From Anthostomella pinea (Eukaryota; Ascomycota; Sordariomycetes; Xylariales; Xylariaceae), in the NCBI GenBank assembly GCA_963556695.1, contig CAUWAG010000020.1:4278001-4342000 (forward strand): 64,000 nt of DNA, read 5' to 3'. Positions 34,467 through 45,436 of the stretch are shown here, in pieces. The notes below the pieces were generated by a model, which did no database searches, was not told where the DNA came from, and saw only the letters and a program-made list of their open reading frames with translations. The translations under genes and the position numbers were made by a program. How positions within the stretch are numbered: position 1 is the first letter of the stretch; each line of letters starts with the position of its first letter.

Positions 34467-36665
34467 GGACGTCGGTCTGGCTCGTGGAGTCGTGGGCTGG
34501 GCACTCTGTTGTTGAGCATAGGCTCATCGGGGTACGACCTGGGCAGTTGGTTGGAGCATTAGTCTAACCAGGGTGTCCAGCTTATCTGTATGTTGTCGTT
34601 GGGCCTCTGTAGCTCGTTATGGAGGATGATATGGGGGGATGGGACCAAGGACAAAGGTTGGTGGGCGACTCCTTGTCACTGCATATTGCCCATTTCCATC
34701 AAGGCAGACAGGAAGCGACCCTGCCATGTTGGGTTGAGCGGCGTGATGTTTATCGCCTGCTACTGGGGTGATGGAAAGAAGACCGGCCAAGGGGGCGGCA
34801 GCAATGGAGCAATGGAGCAATGGCGCTGGGAGATGGGTGACAGCTGGTGGATGGAGCGAGAAAGAGGAGAGAGGGGAGAGGAGATAGGAAAGAGGAGGGA
34901 GGGACAAGAGCGCGAGACAGGATGTCAGCTTAAGGTTTGCCCCAGACTTCAGATTAGTCTAGTCGCAGGTGCCAACGACCCAAGTCCCAAGGCCCAAGGG
35001 GGAGGGAACGAATCAAAGGGGCTCCTTCCGTTTTGCAACCGCCCAGGCCGCCCAACCGCCCAACGCCCAACCGTGGGACCGACACCGGCCCGCTGGGTCG
35101 GCAGTCCCGTCCGGCTTGTCTTCCTCTCCTCGTCCCGGGGGAATACTTCTAGTGGGATCATGGGATGGCCCATACCCCGTGCCGTTTGTGTATACTAAGG
35201 TAGGTAGTCGAGCGGTCGGGGTGCCCTGACAAGTGCATGCACAGGCAGCAGAATGTCGTTGCCAAGATTACGGGAGGCTTGACTGAATCGAGTGCATATG
35301 TAAGGCGGCTAGATCCGCACCGGCTTCATCTCCTACCCTCTCCTCTAGACTCACTCTCTGGCACATGCGTTACTAAAGCCCTTGCAGGCGGACCAACCGT
35401 TTGGTGGGCCCTCGACAGTCGTGACTCGTCCCAGTCTCGCTGGGGGACTATCGCGTGCTGTCAACACACTAGGTATCAACACTGGCAACAGGCCTTCCTC
35501 TTCTCTGGAGGGATCTAGACAGCTGCAGGTCCCTTGGTGGATAGGGCTTGCATGTCAGACTTCCTTTCAGTGATACACGGCTTATCGTGACCCTGTCCTT
35601 GGAGATGAGGCGCAATGGAGATTATAGTTTGTGTCACAAGGCCCAGCTGCCCAAGCCCGTGGCAGGGTGACTGTGTGACTGCGTAATTGTGTAACAGACT
35701 TGATGACCGCCAAGCAGCCACCGTTTGGGTGGCTCTGGGTGACTGCCCTGCCACTGACTGGGTGAGTGCAGGTCATGTGGGCCGGCCGCGGATGTAGGAC
35801 AACATTCCGACCCTTGTTGTGACTCGTGACATATCCAATCTCGCTGGCTCCCATGATCAGGTGACAGGCATCTCACTTCTCGCCATCCTGTAATTGTATG
35901 CAATCTTGAAGTACCAGGCTCCTTCAAACCGTTGGGACTCAGGAGTGAAGTTGGGGGTCTCTCTCAATGTCCGACTGCTGTTGAGAAAGGGCGCAGACAT
36001 GACGAGCTCGAACCCCGCACAAGCGAGCGATATGAATACTGTTGCTGTTGCGCCTATGAGTCTGTGACTTCGTATCTCAAGTCTTGAAGCATTGGCGAAC
36101 GTCCAGGTGATGCGAGTGTTGCTCAAGACCCTAATTTACAGAGTTTCGCGAACCCTAGACAGCCACATGTGCCCAGCAGAGCCTACACTGGTGGATGAAT
36201 TCCTACCAGGTAGAGAGTCGACGATAGTGCGAGCGACAGCCAGGAACGGAACGACAGAACAACACTGATGAAGATGCAGCCCGAGTAGAAAGTGTAAGAG
36301 CTGGAGGTATTGATAAAGCTTAAAGTTAAATCCCGGCTGACCATGTCACGGCCCCGCCCCACGCATGGCACCCCACTGGTGTCCCCACGCTAAGTATATC
36401 CCTGCAGCTAAGATAGCGGGCCTGTGCCAATTTGCCATCTCATTGGCCAATCCCGACAGCTTCCAATTCTCAGGTGCAACCACCACAACCTCAACACTCC
36501 GACCGACCATCGAACATCGCGACCTCACTGCCACAGCACTTTCACTCGTCCGACCGAATTAGCAGCGATACTGGAAGGAAAGAATATTGCCACCAAGTAA
36601 CACCCAAAAAAAAAAGGCCCACGTTGACTCCGACACCCACCCATCCTTCCGCCTATTACTACACC
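34467..36665. other. Intergenic; possible small membrane-protein remnant at 35857-36344
   Basis: Mostly without coding signal. On the minus strand, an ATG frame from 36344 to a GTAGGA donor at 36207 encodes a hydrophobic 46-residue segment (MVSRDLTLSFINTSS..). A second frame at 35857-36120 has another hydrophobic segment (LIGATATVFISLACAGFELV). They look like two exons of a small membrane protein, but their phases do not match across the obvious intron. They could be a pseudogene or a wrong guess. The leader of the AIM41 gene contains a run of A at 36606-36616. Confidence 0.35.
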
Positions 36666-37283
36666 ATGGCGTTTCGACCATCCCAACGCATGACCTCCAG
36701 CCTGCTCCGGTCACGTCTCAACCCTTCCACATCGTGTCCGCACCCCAGCCGTACACATGCAGCAGCACGCCTCTACTCGAGCAGCGGCGAGGCGCCCCCG
36801 CCGCCCCTGCTGCAGAAGCTGAAAGGAGACCTGAAGACCGCAATGCGCGCCAAAGACGCCGCGCGCCTGACGGTGCTGCGCTCCGTGCTGTCGGCCACGC
36901 TCAACGCATCCAAGACGGCCAGCCCCATCACGACGGACGCGAAGCTGGTGGCGCTGCTCCGCAAGCAGCAGAAGGCCTCGGGCGACGCGAGCGCCGAGTT
37001 CAGCGCCGCCGGCCGCCAGGACCTCGTCGACAAGGAGCAGGCCCAGATAAAGATACTCGACGAGTACGTGGCCGGCAGCGGCGTGGAGGAGGCCTCGGAA
37101 GAGCAACTGCGGACGGTGGTCGGGGGCGTCATCACTGCCTTGACGAGCGAGGGTGCTGTCGAGGGTGGTAGGGCGAAGATGGGGGATGTCATGAAGAAGC
37201 TGCTTGCGCCGGGCGGGCCCCTGGAAGGGAAGAATGTGGAGAAAAGCGAGTTGGCCAAGATCGTGAAAGAGTTCACTGGTTGA
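36666..37283 (+). CDS. AIM41: Mitochondrial GatB/YqeY-domain protein, Aim41-like
   Basis: A single exon of 205 residues. Residues 1-40 are rich in Arg, Ser and Ala without acidic residues (MAFRPSQRMTSSLLRSRL), as in a mitochondrial targeting sequence. The rest is a YqeY domain: LKGDLKTAMRAKDAARLTVLRSVLSA near 52-77, SAEFSAAGRQDLVDKEQAQI, ILDEYV and MGDVMKKLL near the C-terminus. Known: this domain is shared with the tRNA-binding tail of GatB amidotransferase subunits. Yeast Aim41 is mitochondrial and its loss affects mitochondrial inheritance, but its biochemical role is unclear. The start is the ATG after CACC, and the next in-frame Met is at residue 9. The third-codon-position GC content is very high. 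Confidence 0.93.
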   Translation: MAFRPSQRMTSSLLRSRLNPSTSCPHPSRTHAAARLYSSSGEAPPPPLLQKLKGDLKTAMRAKDAARLTVLRSVLSATLNASKTASPITTDAKLVALLRKQQKASGDASAEFSAAGRQDLVDKEQAQIKILDEYVAGSGVEEASEEQLRTVVGGVITALTSEGAVEGGRAKMGDVMKKLLAPGGPLEGKNVEKSELAKIVKEFTG

Positions 37284-38095
37284 TGGCAAGTAGGAATGCA
37301 GGCATCCCACCCTTCGATGGAGATCTGTAAGAACATTGTGTGTGTGTGTGTATTATCCTGTACGAGATTTGCTGGTTGGCTTGCATATAGGGGTGTATGA
37401 GATCTGGAAAGGCATGGGTAGCAGGTAACTTAGATCTTCACTCCGCCGATTGTGTATATCACATGTATTCTACACCACAACACCGCCACAAGCCTACCTC
37501 TACAGCGCCTACCTGTGTGAGGTGAGCGCTACACTCCATTGAGCTCTTCACTGCAGTTGCGCTCGGGCCTTGCAATATTACGGGAGCACATTAGCTGGCA
37601 AACAAAAAATCCACGCCGCCTCAGGTAGCTACCTACATGTACGTACCGCTACTATATCTTGAGCGGTCGAGCACGTCTTCCACACTCTCTCCCACAGTCT
37701 CCCCCACACTCTCTTCTACACTCCCTTCTTTCACAAATCTACCTCCAGACCGCAAGCACAAATCCTGAACGCGGACTGCAAACCGGACTCGTGCAGGCTA
37801 TTCAACAATTCTTGTTGTGTGCAATCGGTAATTTGTGCGATAAGGGTCTCTCTCCTAAGCGACCAGCTATCGTATCCAACCTCGAGGTCTCCCACCCTTC
37901 CTGACACCTTCATCCCACATTCGTTCACACCTCTCTTTCGGTATTCTGCCTTTGTACCTCCCACACTCACCCACCACTTGGTACCTTGACAGCTACTTGT
38001 ACCTCGTACCAGACTTTCTGTACTCAGCCTTCATCCCTCAACAACACCATCACCATCTCTTCTGTGCATACTTTACGAGGAAGAAAACCAACAAG
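37284..38095. other. Intergenic with (GT)n tract and C/T-rich leader
   Basis: A GT dinucleotide run lies at 37337-37351 in the likely 3' UTR of the AIM41 gene. A self-complementary region GGTAGCTACCTACATGTACG occurs near 37625-37645. From 37675 onward CT/CA-rich sequence forms the probable leader of the next gene. Confidence 0.55.
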
Positions 38096-39571
38096 ATGGT
38101 GACCATCCGAGCTGGCGAAAGCCTCAAGTCTGCCGCCCGCAAGAGAGAGGAGAAGATCATGGATAACATCAACAGCCTCACCATCGACGAGTTCAAGATC
38201 TACACCTGTCAGGAGGCCCAGAGAAACCCTCGGCTATCTATCGGTCTCCATGCCACTTCGAGATTGAAGCTTGCTGGATACTTTGACGCGGTCGACTTCG
38301 ACCAGTGTGTTCAGGGCGCCGTAAGTTTTCTATCCTTCCTTTTCATGTTTCCTTAGCCAGTCACCCGCGCAACTCCCTATGCCCTCGCTAGAAGGCGTCT
38401 GTCGTTCGCTGATGGTTTCCCCTTTCCCACCACGACCCGACCAGGAGTAAAACCACCACTAGGATGTTCCTCCGCAATGAACAAACATAATACTCAGATA
38501 AATCTTCACCTGCATCATTCTCCTCTCCCCTTTCACCTCCCATCTCCAATACCACAATACCAAGATCGGACAAACCCGTCACCTGTCCCCCTCCTGACAC
38601 GGCACCCACTAACACTCAGCCAGGTTGGTATCCTCAACCAGCACCCGGTGGGCAAGCTCGCCGGCCTCCTGCCTCATGAGGCCGTTGCGGCAGTTGGTCT
38701 CCTGCTGGAGCGAAATCTCAACAAGATCCTGGTTGACGTCGACGTCTGTTCCTCGTACGAGATCAAGGAGCAGGCTTTCAAGGCCGTGCTCGACATCACC
38801 GAGGGCTACCTGCGCAGCAAGACCGAGCTTGCCCGCCCCTACCAGACGCGCCGCATCCTCGCCGACGCCCTTCAGTGGGCCATCGACCAGATACAGCCCG
38901 AAGAGCAGCTCCAGCTAGCCGCGGGACCGCATGGCTTTGGCGACGACGCCGTCTCCACCTGGTGCATCCAGTCCCTCATGCACATGACACAACTCGCCGA
39001 GCGCCACAACTGCATCATGGTCATGCGCACACTCCGGGGCATACTCGACAACCTCGAGGACCTGGCCGCCAACGGCTACCACGAGCACGAGTACGAGGAG
39101 GACGACTCGGAGGACGATAACGACGATGGTGCTGAGGCCGATGCCGATATGCACGTGGAGGACGACTCTGAGGACGAGGACCAAGACAACAATGCTGACG
39201 CGGATGCTAATGTCGATATGCACGCGGACGATGATATGCGCGAGGGCACTGCTTCATCCGACGCTCAACTCGACGCGTACTACAGCTCTGTCATCCACGC
39301 TGATGATGATGGTGCTGATATGCATGCGAGCGCTAGCCTGGTTGCAGACGCTGAATTCAACGCTTCTCTCAAAGCTTACTTCCGCGGCCCTGGTATCACC
39401 GCCGATGACCACGATGATGCGGAGGTCGATGAGAGTCAGTTCATTCCTGGGCTTCTGCGGACTCAGCAGGCTCGCCAGGCTCGACTTGCTCGGCTGGTTC
39501 AGCAGGTCCAGCAGGTTCAGGAGGCTCAGCAAGTTCAGCAGCCTGGGCCCGGTCACTGTTGGGTGGCTTGA
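38096..39571 (+). CDS. Acidic protein with helical N-domain and Gln-rich tail, unknown function
   Basis: Two exons, 38096-38320 and 38624-39571, are joined in phase 0 across a 303-nt intron (GTAAGT..CCAG, branch ACTAACAC), long for this window. The protein has 390 residues. Residues 1-205 are mixed and look folded, with HPVGKLAGLLPHEAVAAVG and NLNKILVDVDVCSSYEIKEQ. Residues 215-330 are very acidic with repeated DDDSED, DADADMH and DMHADDD blocks, apparently grown from short GATGMN repeats in the DNA. The tail is Gln-rich (RLARLVQQVQQVQEAQQVQQ) and could form a coiled coil. No known family is recognised. The extreme low complexity suggests a disordered, possibly nuclear protein, which is inference only. 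Confidence 0.75.
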
Positions 39572-40412
39572 TTGCTCGACGCGCTGCATGTATGCACGAT
39601 GCATGGGAACATCGATGATTTGATCTCCTGATCATTCCATCGCCATCTCCACCATGCCATCGACAACAACACCGCACACGAGAACACATCAACCGCCACA
39701 CCTCCCAAACCACCAATTCCCCCCCCTCTTCATCTACGGTGTCTTCACGACACCGGAACGTGAACTACGAGTACCAAAACTTGCCACACCGACACTTCTG
39801 CAACCGATTCTAGCTTTTTCGCTTTCTCATCTCACAGTCACGATCACGATCACGATTCACGACGGCACATGATTCGGCGAGGAAGAACTGGTACCGGCGA
39901 TGGTCATTTTCTCCCTTCCCCGCGTATTTTCCCGGTACAACAACTTTGCAGATTACGGATTACGGTACGACAAGACGACACGATTGCATTGCAGGACGGT
40001 CGGCGTGCCATACACAGTGGATACTGTAGTCAATACTGGCTCGATACCCTTGACGCTTTGCAGGCTTGGTCGGCAATATTCAGGTAGTAATCAGGATGGT
40101 TTGATAGATGGACGGTTCTTTTCGGTTACTTTGGCACTTGTGCTGAAGACACAACTTGATTAGGTAGTCGTTCTTTTCAGGCAAGCTGGTCACTCATGTA
40201 TACAGTCAGGCAGTCAGTCGGATAGGTAGTCAATGGCCGTATCGGTACTATTGACTGTCAATCAAGGTATCTCTTCATAAGTCTCGTCTCCCCAATGCCT
40301 ATGTTTTGCCCCGTCCGAACGCCTCAGGTGCCAGTCCAATTCTTCTTTCGAACAGCCGGCTCATTTGAAGCATGGCATGAATATGTACAATTATGGATTG
40401 AAGAGTCCTTCC
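39572..40412. other. Intergenic between convergent genes
   Basis: 3' flanks of the acidic-protein gene and the gamma-tubulin-complex gene. CAGTCAGGCAGTCAGTCGG tetramer runs lie at about 40204-40223. No supported ORF. Confidence 0.5.
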
Positions 40413-43291
40413 TCATGCCGCGAGGTCCTCTTCCGTCCGTAGCCCTGCGTACTCCGTGCCTTGGTTGGCTGTTGCCAGTCTCGCGCACAAACTCAGCAGA
40501 ACTACTGTCTCCGTCGCTGCGTAGTGGTTGAGAGCATCCAATAGGATCTGCAAGTGGCGACTGAAATTCGTCTCCCACTTCTTGATGATCTCGAACAAGT
40601 TATTGATCCGGGCCTCATCGTCGTGAAGCTGGCTATTCTGGGCGCTGTCATTGTGCGATTTCTGAGATTTGTGAGTCTGGAATCGCCTCCACTGCTCGTC
40701 CGGCATATTCGGCGGCTTTATTGGACCGATCAGGTCGGGATCGGCCTTCTCGAGCTCGCGCGATAACCAATTTGTGTACGCTGCAAAGACAGTGCAGGTC
40801 TGCATGAGCTTCGAGTGGATCTGGAATATGTTAGGACTCGCAATGTTGTTGTAGCAGTAGATCAGTACTACTCACTCTGATAAGCTTGCCATTGGTAAGC
40901 ATGCATCCCTTCAGGCAAGTATCCAAGAAATCGACATGATCCTGCATCAGCTCGTCGACAGTGCGATCAGGTTGGCCCGAACCATCCAAGCTGCCGTCCT
41001 TGGCTTTTAGTCTTGCCATGAGCGATTGCCAGTTTGGCTCGATAACCTCAAGAGTGCAGAAGTAGAGCAGCTGCTGGACAAAGACTATCATACGTGCTCT
41101 CAATGTCCATACTCGCCTCTTCCATATCTCAAGACTCCTGACCGACGACCTATGGCACCAGACAACCCCAGTGTTGTGCGTATGCCAAGTCGTGGACAGC
41201 TGCGACTCAAGGTATCTCAACGACAGGAGGTAGCGAAACAGCGCCTGGTATCGCCAGACCGTTTTCCGGCTGATAACCAGCGATACTGGGAAAGGCACGT
41301 TGTAGTCTAGTTGCAACGACGTGAAGCCTACTGCATTCTTGTCGTTCTCTATCGGTTGGTTGCTGAGAGGCTGAAGCGACTCCCCTTGCTCGATACCGGT
41401 AATGTTGACAACGCGCTGCAACATCTTGATGAGGCTGACCTCGTTCATCTCGACGTGGACGTCTTCCTTGAAAGGGTCCAATGAGACGATACTTCCTGGC
41501 TGGCGTAGCACCAGGTCGAGAAGCGACTGCAGCTTGACGATATTAACAGACTTGACTGGCTTGCGCATTTCCGACGCACTCAGCTCCAGGAAGTAGGTGA
41601 AGTAGTCGGACGGGTCGAGGAAGAAGTAGTGCTTTAGTGACCGCAGCCTTGCCGGGAGTGCATGCGTGGTTAACAGCAACTTCATAAGCGACTCGTTGGC
41701 ATGAGCATAGGCATTGTTGACGTTGTCCAGAAACCGTTGGTCGTCGAAGGATGTCGGGACATCCTGGACCACCTTACTGACATCCACTCCTCCACATTCC
41801 CTCACAACGTTGAGATACTTTCCAGCCAGGAGAACCTTGTCCTTGACACCGAGCAACTGGGGAGGAATGTCCTGTTCGCGTATTGTGTATCTCCTTTCCC
41901 AGTAGTCGTCCGTGTAATCCTGTTCCAACCTATCTCGCCTGATACTCTTCTGCTCCTTAATTAAGAATTCGGCATGAGGGTCTTTAATTTCACCATGGTG
42001 TAGCCATTCATTTAGCATCGTCATGTAAGGTCGGCTCGCATCTCGCAATAGGGAGGTAAGTAGTGATCTGGCAGCCGGGTCACCCGACATCGACTCGAGC
42101 CTCTTGGTGACCAGGCCAATCACCACGCCACCTTTGCAGATCTTCTTCCCAGTCATGTTTCCGGGCACCAGGTCTCCGCCTCGCTTGAGATTCTCAAGGA
42201 TATTTTCGATATCATCAGGGTCGGAGTCTTCTTCGCTCTCTTCGTCCAACAGGGCATTTCGTTTGAGAAGCTCCTGAGCTAGGGTATAAAGCTGAAACAT
42301 CATCTGACTTGTAGGCAGCGTGTAAACATTAAGCAGGTGTAGAGTGAAGGTTTCATTGGTGAGGAACTGGGTCTCCAACTGAGCGACCATGATCAGGTAA
42401 TCTTGCAGAAACTTCCTGATAGCAGCACAGAGAGCATGATTGACCGTCCCAAACTCTTCCCGGCTCTGGACGTCGATGAACGTCTCTAGGGCGGCATAAT
42501 GAGTTGCCATCCTCAGCATCGACAGTGTCAAGTCCTGCAAGCTTGGGTCGAGGCCAGGAAGCACCTTGAAGGCCGGGCCCGTAAGTCGGTCTCTCTCATC
42601 ACTAGGGTTGTATGAATAGGAGTAACGGATGTACTGTCCCTCATACCCCATGAACACAAAGAGCAGGTCTTCTATTATCGCCGCCTCCTGGGCTTCCAAT
42701 GACAGTTCATGTAGAGGCTCGGGTTGCGACGACGGCGCCTCCGAAGCCAAAGGGGGTATCGATACGCGAACTGCGAGGGGAGCTGTGGTGTGTGGTTTCA
42801 AGGAAGCTACCGGATCCCACGTCGCTGCAGGTATACACAGTTAGACAATGTACCAGACAGATCCAGACATATGCTAGGAACTACATACTCGGCGGTGGCT
42901 CAGGCCTTGTCTCCGTCGGCTTCATCTCGGGCTGACGAGGCTTGGGCTGTTCCTTCGGTCTCCATTTCGGCTGCGGCGGTGGAGGTGCCTCCTTAGAGCG
43001 TCTCTCAGGACTCCTTGTCCGCGTGGTCAACTTCTCCTTCGTCGTGACCGTCAATCGTTCCGTCCTCCGCTCCTCGGTGGTCCTGCTAGCTGGGCGCGCG
43101 TTCCCCGAGGCGGTGCGCTTGTGTGCCGGGTTGGTAAAGCCGGTCTGCGGTGAGCGGGCGCTTCGTGAGTCGGGTTGGGAGCCTCTCGATGCGCGTCCTC
43201 CAGTGGCAGTAGCGCGGGGCTTCGGGTTGCCGTCATTATCGGCGGTGCCAGTCGTGCGCCTCTCTGCATTGTTGGAGAGTCTTGAGGACAT
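40413..43291 (-). CDS. Gamma-tubulin complex component 2 (Spc97 family)
   Basis: Exons 43291-42889, 42824-40876 and 40820-40413 (introns of 64 and 55 nt, phases 1 and 0) encode 919 residues. The N-terminal 165 residues are basic, Pro/Ser/Thr-rich and probably disordered. The GCP core starts at EAAIIEDLLFVFMGYEGQYI, the highly conserved GRIP1 motif of GCP2/GCP3. GRIP1 continues with LRMATHYAALETFIDV and LQDYLIMVAQLE. GRIP2 holds LRSLKHYFFLDPSDYFTYFL, YNVPFPVSLVISRKTVWRYQ and MIVFVQQLLYFCTLEVIEPN. Known: GCP2 pairs with GCP3 and gamma-tubulin to nucleate microtubules at spindle pole bodies. GCP2 is preferred over GCP3 from the overall resemblance, but the distinction was not tested. The start is the ATG of MSSRLSNNAE; the frame is open further upstream. 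Confidence 0.93.
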
Positions 43292-43803
43292 GATCGCGAG
43301 GCGACGACATTGGGAGTGCCTGGTCCTGCAATGGCATGGGCAGGAGCGCAGTTCAGAGCGCAGCACAGCACAGCATCAGTCTATTTGGCGAAATAGTCGG
43401 TCGTTTGGATGTTGTATTGACTTTCAATATTGGGTCGTTATCGCGACCTTATCGTCCCATCAATCCAGTAAGTCAGTCGGTCGCGTCAATCCGTGGGGCA
43501 GGCGCGTTTAACCACAGTGAGGCGCAACTACTTTGGGGATCCGTCCAGCGGGTGCAAGGGTGGTCCAAGCTTGCTGTCCCCTGGCAAACCACCTGCAGCC
43601 CCAAAGACCCGAGCTTCGTAAACGGCGTAGCAGCCTTGAGCTCTAGGAGCTCCCTCCAGACCTGACCTCACTTCACTTCACTCAATTTATCCAGCCTTCT
43701 CCCCCAGCCTGATCTCTTCTTTACAACCTCACGTAAAGATCCTGCGACCCACCACCATCTCCTTTTCCCATACACCCGACATTACCCTCACAAATCCGCC
43801 AAG
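43292..43803. promoter_or_regulatory. Shared promoter of divergent GCP2 and proteasome alpha-5 genes
   Basis: The 512 nt between two divergent start codons must contain both promoters. The right side (43665-43800) is C/T-rich (CACTTCACTTCACTCAATTT), typical of a fungal core promoter and leader. No clear TATA box or proteasome control element could be identified by eye. Confidence 0.55.
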
Positions 43804-44809
43804 ATGTTTATGGCAAGATCTGAATACGGTAAGCTATGCTACATGTACATCCCAGAAGCTCAGGAGTTGTTTGGTAGCTAACACAGGCAAACAGATCGGG
43901 GCATCAAGTACGTCTAGACCTAGTCAAGAGTGTCGCAGCTCTGTCGGCCCTCCTCCCGTCCCTCCGGCTTATAACCCACGACACCACTCGTCTCGTGGCC
44001 CCCAAGATGCTGACCCTCCAACCCCCCACAGCACCTTCTCGCCCGAAGGCCGGCTCTTCCAGGTCGAATACTCGCTCGAGGCGATCAAGCTAGGCTCGAC
44101 AGCAATCGGCGTCGCAACCTCGGAAGGCGTCGTGCTGGGCGTAGAGAAGCGCGTGACGTCAACCCTCCTGGAAACCTCGTCGGTCGAGAAGATCGTCGAG
44201 ATCGACCGGCACATCGGGTGCGCCATGTCTGGGCTGCAGGCGGACGCGCGCAGCATGGTCGAGCACGCGCGCGTCGAGTGCCAGTCCCACGCCTTCAACT
44301 ACAACGAGAACCTGCGCGTCGAGAGCTGCACCCAGGCCATCTGCGACCTGGCCCTGCGCTTCGGCGAGAGCGCTGACGGCGAGGAGAGCATCATGAGCCG
44401 GCCCTTCGGCGTCGCGCTGCTGATCGCCGGCTACGACGAGGACGGCCCCCAGCTCTACCACGCCGAGCCCAGCGGCACCTTCTACCGCTACGATGCGAAG
44501 GCCATCGGGTCCGGCAGCGAGGGCGCCCAGGCCGAGCTGCAGAACGAGTACCACAAGGTGAATTCTCAACTTGGGACACCCGGCCGCGGTCAAGTTTGAG
44601 TAAGAATCGGCCGATTGCTAACGTGCTACATACAGTCCCTTACGATCATAGATGCCGAGACGCTGGTCCTGAAGACGCTGAAGCAGGTGATGGAGGAGAA
44701 GCTGGACTCGAAGAACGTCCAGCTGGCGAGCGTGACGAAGGAGAAGGGCTTTAGAATATACACTGACGAGGAGATGGCTGCTGTTGTCGAGAGACTACCC
44801 GCGAACTAG
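43804..44809 (+). CDS. PUP2: 20S proteasome subunit alpha type-5
   Basis: Exons 43804-43828, 43895-43907, 44032-44557 and 44636-44809 encode 245 residues. Exon 2 is only 13 nt, and its inclusion is required to complete the conserved N-terminal signature [20 protein letters not shown], which spans three exons. The rest follows the alpha-subunit fold: [55 protein letters not shown] and [18 protein letters not shown]. Alpha subunits form the outer rings of the 20S core and gate the chamber; they lack the catalytic threonine. Introns are 66, 124 and 78 nt. The gene is divergent from the GCP2 gene and converges on the Zn2Cys6 gene. Confidence 0.96.
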
Positions 44810-45436
44810 GTTACTACATCCTGCAATCTTGGTGTTCCGGTATCACAGGAAGGCAGGCAAATAGACCGGGGGAAAGAAGACTCAAGATATCACCCGCTTG
44901 AACTGCAAGCCATCATGAATCAGGTTGAGGTCTTCGAGTGTTATCATCCATGCTCTGTATATCATTAGGTGTAATTACGCAGTGAGTGAGCGAGCTGCGG
45001 GGAGCAAGGCGGAAGAGAGCATACACAAAAACAAAAATCTAACTGGGACATATCCTGGAGTCTATACTGTCCACGTTCGATGAAAGTTTTGCTCGTTTTT
45101 AGACATATACCCTCCGATGCCCATTGGATTAGCTCCGCCACAAGAAGCATTTCCATGTCCCAATCCGGCCCCCTACATTTTTTGAAGCCCAAGACCAGGT
45201 ATCGTCAGTTTCCTCATCATGATCACCAGAACCAATCCATCCATCCATTTGTGAATTTCTTTGCCAATTCACTTTCCCATTTCCATTTCCCAATACTCTC
45301 CTGATCTGTACAAAAACCATTATCCAGACATCGTGCGTTATCCGTTCGCCCCGCAAAACACCATTACTAACCAATCAAGGGCAGTCCCAGATTCCGAATG
45401 ACCCCTGAATCCTTAACCCTTTACACCCCTTTCACC
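44810..45436. other. Intergenic between convergent genes
   Basis: 3' flanks of the proteasome gene and the Zn2Cys6 gene. CATCCATCCAT-type repeats lie near 45236-45250. Nothing else is recognised. Confidence 0.5.

Noticed and set aside
34590..35198. Plus-strand ORF of 202 codons
   Set aside because: Low-complexity GA-rich content (ERERGERGEEIGKRREG) without motif or orthologue-like segments; likely chance in a purine-rich tract.
35857..36344. Two-exon small membrane protein on the minus strand
   Set aside because: The hydrophobic frames are suggestive, but the phases do not match across the only good donor and acceptor; left as a note in the intergenic entry.
36711..37310. Minus-strand frames of about 190-200 codons opposite AIM41
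   Set aside because: The opposite strand encodes a recognisable YqeY domain with a mitochondrial presequence; these are shadows.
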